From Robiginitomaculum sp036478975 (GTDB lineage: Bacteria; Pseudomonadota; Alphaproteobacteria; Caulobacterales; Maricaulaceae), in the NCBI GenBank assembly GCA_036478975.1, contig JAZGFA010000105.1, forward strand, positions 1-17,606: a stretch of DNA of 17,606 nt, written 5' to 3'. A model generated the notes under the pieces. That model saw only the letters and a program-made list of their open reading frames with translations. It made no database searches and was not told the origin of the DNA. The first letter of the stretch is position 1. Each line of letters opens with the position of its first letter. This document shows, piece by piece, positions 13,696-17,606 of the stretch. Both the position numbers and the translations under genes were made by a program.

Positions 13696-15201
13696 TGAGT
13701 CTTCCCACGCCTTAGACAGTTTTTCGGAATGGCCGTCTTGCTGAACAATCAAAACATGATCACGGGTGAGGTCCCGCGGGCAATCCGCGCCGCAGCTATG
13801 GGCAATCATCTCAACTTCTTTGACCATATTCTTGCAATATTTACTCACCCGCACCGCTTTGTTTTCCGGATTAAGCCCGCGTTGATAGCGCTTGTCATGG
13901 GTGGTAATGCCGGTTGGGCAGGTGTTTTGATTGCACTTTAGCGCCTGAATACAGCCAAGGGCGAACATGAAACCGCGCGCGCTATTGACGAAATCCGCGC
14001 CGGCGCAAAACGCCCACGCGACTTCGGCGGGGGTGATAAGCTTGCCGGCGCAAATCAACCTAATGCGATCGCGCAGGCCTTCCTTGCGCAAAAGGTCGTC
14101 CATTAACGGCAAACCTTCGCGAATGGTCAGCCCGACATTATCAATCAGCGGCATGGGCGCAGCCCCCGTGCCGCCGTCGCCGCCGTCAAGGGTGATAAAA
14201 TCTGGCGCGCTATCCGCGCCGCGCCGCTTAATTTCGGTAATCAACTCCTCAATCGGGGCCATATTGCCGACAACAAATTTAATCCCCGTAGGGCGACCCG
14301 ATATGGAGCGCACTTTTTCGATTAGATCGAGCAGCTCTGCCGGATTTCCCGCGTCCACATGACGGTTGGGGGAAATGGCGGCCTTGCCCTCTGGAATACC
14401 GCGAATTTTGGCGATTTCAGCGGTGACTTTACTGGCGGGAAGTATGCCGCCCTTGCCGGGTTTGGCCCCTTGGGAGAGCTTAATCTCTATCATTTTAACT
14501 TGGTCATGGGCGCATATTTCCGCCAGCTTTTCCCCGTTTAATGTGCTGTCTTCATTACGCGCGCCAAATTTCGCCGTGCCGAGCTGAAACACAATATCGC
14601 AATCTCCCTCAAGGTGAAACGGCGACAATCCGCCTTCGCCCGTATTAAGCCAGCATCCCGCCAGCCCCGCCCCGTGGGAGAGGGCGCGCACGGCCGGCTC
14701 TGACAAAGAGCCATAGCTCATGGCGGAAATATTGAAAAAGCTAAACGGCGTATAGGGGCGCTTTGTATCGGGGCCAATGACGAGGCCGGCTTGGTGACTA
14801 TGCTCGCCCTCTAATTTGGGGAATAGGCCATTGGCAAATATCGCCGCGCCGGTGGTAAGCGGGCGGGTGGAGCCGAACGGTACGGTGACGCTGCCCTCTT
14901 TACTGACATGGTCAACCCAGTCGCGCTCGGCGCGGTTAAAGGGCATTTCCTCGCGGTCCATGGCGAATAAATATTGACGAAAAAACTCCCCAAGGCTGGA
15001 GAATAATTTGCGGAAACGGCCAAGCACCGGATAATTACGCCGCACCGCGTCTTTGGTTTGGGTGACGTCGAGAATAAAAAACACAATAACGAGCAGAGCG
15101 ATAAGGCCCAATAGGAGCAAAAATAGCGACCCTAAAATATTAAGCCCGCGCGCCGCAAAGCCGCCCCAGTCAAACCCGCTCGTATGGCCCATAACGTGCA
15201 T
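13687..15201 (-). CDS. FMN-binding glutamate synthase family protein, membrane-anchored
   Basis: A 504-residue protein. An N-terminal hydrophobic segment (about residues 19-45, LNILGSLFLLLLGLIALLVIVFFIL) should anchor it in the inner membrane. The rest is the FMN-binding TIM-barrel domain of GltB-type glutamate synthases: FNISAMSYGSLSEPAVRAL, GEGGLSPF, KPGKGGILPASKVT, ITLDGGDGGTGAAP and ADFVNSARGFMFALGC. The [3Fe-4S] ligands C417, C423 and C428 (CIQALKCNQNTCPTG) are intact. The glutaminase and GXGXG domains of full GltB are absent, so ammonia must come from elsewhere, or the enzyme does a different redox reaction. The ATG at 15199-15201 follows GGGAG by 7 nt; an in-frame ATG lies three codons later. 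Its end overlaps the convergent 73-residue membrane gene by 9 nt. Confidence 0.92.
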   Translation of the reverse strand: MHVMGHTSGFDWGGFAARGLNILGSLFLLLLGLIALLVIVFFILDVTQTKDAVRRNYPVLGRFRKLFSSLGEFFRQYLFAMDREEMPFNRAERDWVDHVSKEGSVTVPFGSTRPLTTGAAIFANGLFPKLEGEHSHQAGLVIGPDTKRPYTPFSFFNISAMSYGSLSEPAVRALSHGAGLAGCWLNTGEGGLSPFHLEGDCDIVFQLGTAKFGARNEDSTLNGEKLAEICAHDQVKMIEIKLSQGAKPGKGGILPASKVTAEIAKIRGIPEGKAAISPNRHVDAGNPAELLDLIEKVRSISGRPTGIKFVVGNMAPIEELITEIKRRGADSAPDFITLDGGDGGTGAAPMPLIDNVGLTIREGLPLMDDLLRKEGLRDRIRLICAGKLITPAEVAWAFCAGADFVNSARGFMFALGCIQALKCNQNTCPTGITTHDKRYQRGLNPENKAVRVSKYCKNMVKEVEMIAHSCGADCPRDLTRDHVLIVQQDGHSEKLSKAWEDSLL

Positions 15202-15226
15202 ATGCGTCTCCCAATTAGCGCCCCAA

Positions 15227-15247
15227 TAATGCCTAGACTATGCATAG
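15227..15247. promoter_or_regulatory. candidate operator between the glutamate-synthase-family and SRPBCC genes
   Basis: TAATGCCTAGA (15227-15237) repeats exactly the 11 bases that start the nadA operator on the minus strand (9133-9143). It is followed at once by the perfect 10-bp palindrome CTATGCATAG (15238-15247). The site lies 26-46 bases before the glutamate-synthase-family start and 73-93 bases before the SRPBCC start. Confidence 0.3.
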
Positions 15248-15319
15248 CGGGGCGGGGTTGCAAGCGCGGGTAATATATTCGACATTTACGGCTTAAGCGT
15301 ATGATTCGGAGGACCGGCA

Positions 15320-15868
15320 ATGAAATGGCTATTTAGAGCGATATTTTTAATCCTCGCGGTCTTTCTTATTATTATGGCTGTCGGCGCAACCCGCCCCGAT
15401 AGCCTGACGGTGGAGCGTGAGGTGAGCATTGCCTCTGCCCCTGAAGACGTTTTTTATTATATCAATGATTTAAGCGTCCATCCGGATTGGTCCCCGTGGA
15501 TAAGCCTTGACGACGAGGAGGTCGTCGGCGGCCCGTCGAGCGGGCAGGGCCAAACCCTTGGCTGGAAAAGCCTTGACGGGACGCTTAATCAGCAAACCAT
15601 TATTGAAAGCCTTGAGGGCGCATTTGTCCGCACGGAGCTATCCCAAGGCGGGCATAATTCTCTGGTGACCTACGCCCTTACCGAGGACGATAAAGGCGAT
15701 ACGGACGTGATGATGTCCAAAGAAATGCAGCTTGGCGGCTTTCCCTATGTGCAGCGCATCTTCACCGCGCGCTTTAAGCGTGACACCACAAAATCGCTGA
15801 CAGAAGGCTTATCCGCGCTTAAGGTTTTGGTCGAAAACGAAGCGGAATTTGATGAGCCAACGCCCTAA
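15320..15868 (+). CDS. SRPBCC (START/polyketide-cyclase-like) protein with membrane anchor
   Basis: A 182-residue protein. An N-terminal hydrophobic helix (about residues 4-22, LFRAIFLILAVFLIIMAVG) precedes a SRPBCC lipid/ligand-binding fold. The domain opens with VEREVSIASAPEDVFYYINDLSVHPDWSPW (about 31-60), the family's typical start, and ends with a long C-terminal helix (TTKSLTEGLSALKVLVENE). These folds form a deep hydrophobic pocket. The ligand cannot be inferred. GGAGG lies about 8 nt before the ATG. It is divergent from the glutamate-synthase-family gene and convergent with the proline-rich gene, whose stop is 9 bases away. Confidence 0.9.
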   Translation: MKWLFRAIFLILAVFLIIMAVGATRPDSLTVEREVSIASAPEDVFYYINDLSVHPDWSPWISLDDEEVVGGPSSGQGQTLGWKSLDGTLNQQTIIESLEGAFVRTELSQGGHNSLVTYALTEDDKGDTDVMMSKEMQLGGFPYVQRIFTARFKRDTTKSLTEGLSALKVLVENEAEFDEPTP

Positions 15869-15880
15869 GCTTCGCGCTTA
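15866..15880. terminator. weak possible bidirectional terminator
   Basis: TAAGC (15866-15870) pairs with GCTTA (15876-15880) around a 5-base loop. The two arms contain the stop codons of the SRPBCC and proline-rich genes. There is no clear T-run, so this is only a weak candidate. Confidence 0.25.
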
Positions 15881-17482
15881 AGGCTCAATTTCATCTAAGG
15901 CCCATGGGTCATTTTCGGCTTCGTCGTCGCCTTCGTCTTCTGGGCTTGGGGCTAGGGTCCAATCGGTGTCCGTGTCGGGCGGCGGGCGCAGAATTTTTAA
16001 ATCACTTTGCGCGCGCCCCACGGCGATGGGATTATTTCTAAATGTGCGGCCAAAATCTGCATCATCTAATACGGTGGTGGACGGCCCGCCATTCGTGTGC
16101 TGGTTAAAGTCCCTTCCAAGCTGATTGCCTTCGCCGCCGACCGTGCGGGTTTTGCGCGGCGCGCCGCGGCCGCTACCCGCGATAGAATGCGCGCCAAAAC
16201 CTTCGGTGCCGTCCGCCGCTCGCCCTTGATATTTAGGGGAATATTGCGGGCAATCCTCATGGGTGCGGTCCTCGCGCCGGCAATCCATATCCACTTGCAT
16301 GCCGCCATAGCCGCCGGTTGGGGCGTCGCCCGGAACGCCTGCGGGAAGGTTCCATGTGCCGTCCGGCCCGCGCCTCGCGGCTCCGCTGGGCACTTGCGGC
16401 GGCGGAGCGCCAAAGCCGCGAGGGTTGATAGGCGCGCCGCCCCCGCCGCTTAGGGTCGGGGTTTTATAGGAGCCGCCGGGAGTTGAGGGCGTCTTCGCCG
16501 CTTGGGTTTTATCCACGGCGCGCTCCGCTTCGCGCGCGGTTTCCGGCGCGGCCTCATCGGCCAGCACTTTAGGCGCGGTCTCTATCGGCGCCTCTTCTAT
16601 GACGGGCTTAGGAGCCGGCTCAATAGGCTCTGGCTCGGCCACATCCGGCGGAGCCTCGAAACTTTCGAAGTCTTGGGCATCTTGGATAACGTCGAAGTCA
16701 AATTCAGGCAGGGGCTCTTCTTCGACAATTTCCGGCTCAATAATTATCGGCGCGATGATTTCTGGCTCCGGTTCGATAACAGGCTCAGGAATAATTTCTG
16801 GGATGATTTCAGGCAAAGGCTCTGGCTCCGGCTGAATGATGTCCGGCGGCGCGTCAAAGATTTCAAAGTCTTGAACATCTTGAATAACTTCAAAATCAAT
16901 TTCAGGCACAATTTCCGGTAGGGGCTCTGGGGCGGGTTCTGGCGCAGGCACAGGCACAGGTTCTGGCTCGATAATGGTTTCTACGATTTGCGGCTCTGGC
17001 TCCGGCAAGGGATCGGCCACGGGCTCATCTTCTAGCGGCGGAGTGATATCCGTAAGAATTTCTGGCGGCGCAGGCTCAGGCGCAAGTTCTGGTTCTGGCT
17101 CTGGGATTGGCTCCGCTACAGGCTCAATTATAATCTCCGTTATAATTTCTACCGGCTCGGCGGCTGGCGGAGGAGGCGGCGGCGTAACAATTGGTTTTGG
17201 CCGCGGGCGCGGCGCGGGCGGCGTAATAACGGGATCAGCTACGGGCGCAGGCTCAGGCTTGACTTCCGTATAGATGCGCACCGGAATGACATCTGGCTCT
17301 GGAATGTCCGGCGGCAGGGCCATCATGGTCATGGAGAGCAGGCCTAAAAGGGCAAGATGGATGAGCGCGGTAATCGCAAGGCTAGCAAAGCCGCGCGCGC
17401 GGAAATCCTCAAACGCTTCCAGCAAGGGCGCAGGGTCAAGATAGGGCGAAAAATTATCGCCAAATGTCGCGGATGCGCGCAA
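15878..17482 (-). CDS. TonB-like proline-rich envelope protein with internal repeat
   Basis: A 534-residue protein with TonB-like layout: a short cytoplasmic N-terminus, one transmembrane helix (about 33-55, ASLAITALIHLALLGLLSM), then a proline/glutamate-rich stretch (about 60-300) fit to span the periplasm. A module is repeated at 195-214 and 261-280 (DFEVIQDVQDFE... and DFDVIQDAQDFE..., each ending APPD; 15 of 20 identical). The C-terminal part is Gly-rich, then has C401 and C411 in DCRREDRTHEDCPQYSPKYQGR and an acidic end. No TonB C-terminal YP-type domain is recognised, so an energy-transduction role is not shown. The start is TTG at 17480-17482, chosen because AGGGA lies 6 nt upstream and no in-frame ATG/GTG occurs between it and the upstream stop. 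Confidence 0.8.
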   Translation of the reverse strand: MRASATFGDNFSPYLDPAPLLEAFEDFRARGFASLAITALIHLALLGLLSMTMMALPPDIPEPDVIPVRIYTEVKPEPAPVADPVITPPAPRPRPKPIVTPPPPPPAAEPVEIITEIIIEPVAEPIPEPEPELAPEPAPPEILTDITPPLEDEPVADPLPEPEPQIVETIIEPEPVPVPAPEPAPEPLPEIVPEIDFEVIQDVQDFEIFDAPPDIIQPEPEPLPEIIPEIIPEPVIEPEPEIIAPIIIEPEIVEEEPLPEFDFDVIQDAQDFESFEAPPDVAEPEPIEPAPKPVIEEAPIETAPKVLADEAAPETAREAERAVDKTQAAKTPSTPGGSYKTPTLSGGGGAPINPRGFGAPPPQVPSGAARRGPDGTWNLPAGVPGDAPTGGYGGMQVDMDCRREDRTHEDCPQYSPKYQGRAADGTEGFGAHSIAGSGRGAPRKTRTVGGEGNQLGRDFNQHTNGGPSTTVLDDADFGRTFRNNPIAVGRAQSDLKILRPPPDTDTDWTLAPSPEDEGDDEAENDPWALDEIEP

Positions 17483-17520
17483 ATCATTTCCCTCGCTAAT
17501 AGCCCAAGCCCAAAGTTAAA

Positions 17521-17536
17521 GTCTAATCATTTAGAC
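17521..17536. promoter_or_regulatory. palindrome upstream of the proline-rich gene
   Basis: GTCTAA (17521-17526) and TTAGAC (17531-17536) are exact reverse complements around TCAT, 39 bases upstream of the TTG start. This is a plausible small operator; no regulator can be named. Confidence 0.4.
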
Positions 17537-17554
17537 CCTAACGTCGAGACGCTA

Positions 17555-17606
17555 ATGGATGTTATTAACGGGAAAATCCCTGCGCGCATCTTAAACTTGC
17601 GTAAGA
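17555..17606 (+). CDS. possible start of a gene running off the right edge
   Basis: An ATG at 17555 opens a frame that stays open for 17 codons to the window end, beginning MDVINGKIPARILNLRK. The frame is also open upstream but has no ATG, GTG or TTG between 17483 and 17554. The preceding GAGA is a poor ribosome binding site. The reading is too short for a family call; VINGKIPA faintly resembles the start of HIT proteins but the next residues do not follow that pattern. Confidence 0.25.
   Translation, partial: MDVINGKIPARILNLRK

Noticed and set aside
16100..17270. Repetitive Pro/Glu coding suggestive of a tandem repeat array or CRISPR
   Set aside because: The repeats are short degenerate codon runs within one frame, not constant repeats with unique spacers.
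16502..17273. Glycine- or arginine-rich plus-strand ORFs opposite the proline-rich gene
   Set aside because: Gly/Ser and Arg/Leu runs are what the complement of Pro/Glu-rich codons produces. No start signal.

Overview
The window looks like ordinary chromosome from an alphaproteobacterium. The support is the style of the genes: an alphaproteobacterial RNase D, an FMN-binding glutamate-synthase-family protein with the GltB-type cluster cysteines, a YgfZ-type protein, a group III truncated globin, a SleB-type wall hydrolase and a very proline-rich TonB-like envelope protein. Two TTAACCAT elements resemble CtrA half-sites, which would fit a Caulobacterales/Hyphomonadales/Rhizobiales-like lineage. 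That ranking below class is inference. No transposase, integrase, phage gene, tRNA, rRNA or CRISPR array was seen.

Layout, left to right. 1-602 (minus) is the N-terminal part of a protein that runs off the left edge. Diverging from it is rnd (806-1960, plus). Its stop codon touches the stop of a convergent NylB/class-C-type serine hydrolase (1961-3196, minus). A regulatory-looking gap leads to an HU-type nucleoid protein (3509-3775) with a clear rho-independent terminator. A second gap holds a REP-like palindrome, a hairpin and a promoter flanked by inverted 8-mers, and leads to a secreted SleB-type cell-wall hydrolase (4129-4866).

The minus strand then carries a run read right to left. nadA-nadB-nadC (9112 down to 5548) is the complete aspartate-to-nicotinate-mononucleotide branch of de novo NAD synthesis, with gaps of only 1 and 3 nt. 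It is followed by a 55-residue membrane protein too short for usual ORF cut-offs and by a group III truncated haemoglobin. A perfect TAATGC-N6-GCATTA palindrome overlaps a TATAAT box just upstream of nadA and is the best candidate operator in the window. Upstream of nadA, also on minus, lie a FabH-like ketoacyl synthase, a YfbR-like HD phosphohydrolase and a small membrane protein.

Next (minus) is a two-gene coupled unit: a YgfZ-GNAT fusion protein overlapping tag (3-methyladenine DNA glycosylase I) by 4 nt. Diverging from it is a standalone ParB/Srx-fold protein (81 aa) with a small membrane protein behind it. An FMN/Fe-S glutamate-synthase-family protein with a membrane anchor (minus), a membrane-anchored SRPBCC protein (plus) and a 534-residue proline-rich TonB-like protein (minus) finish the window.

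Most genes are housekeeping. The least ordinary items are the YgfZ-GNAT fusion with a 15-nt tandem repeat at its domain junction, the nadA operator palindrome, the standalone ParB/Srx-like gene, and the TonB-like protein with an internal repeated module and no recognisable TonB C-terminal domain. A loose theme of Fe-S and redox chemistry (NadA, the glutamate-synthase-family protein, a YgfZ-type protein, the truncated globin) runs through the window, but a functional link is only inference. I see no convincing new multi-gene system.
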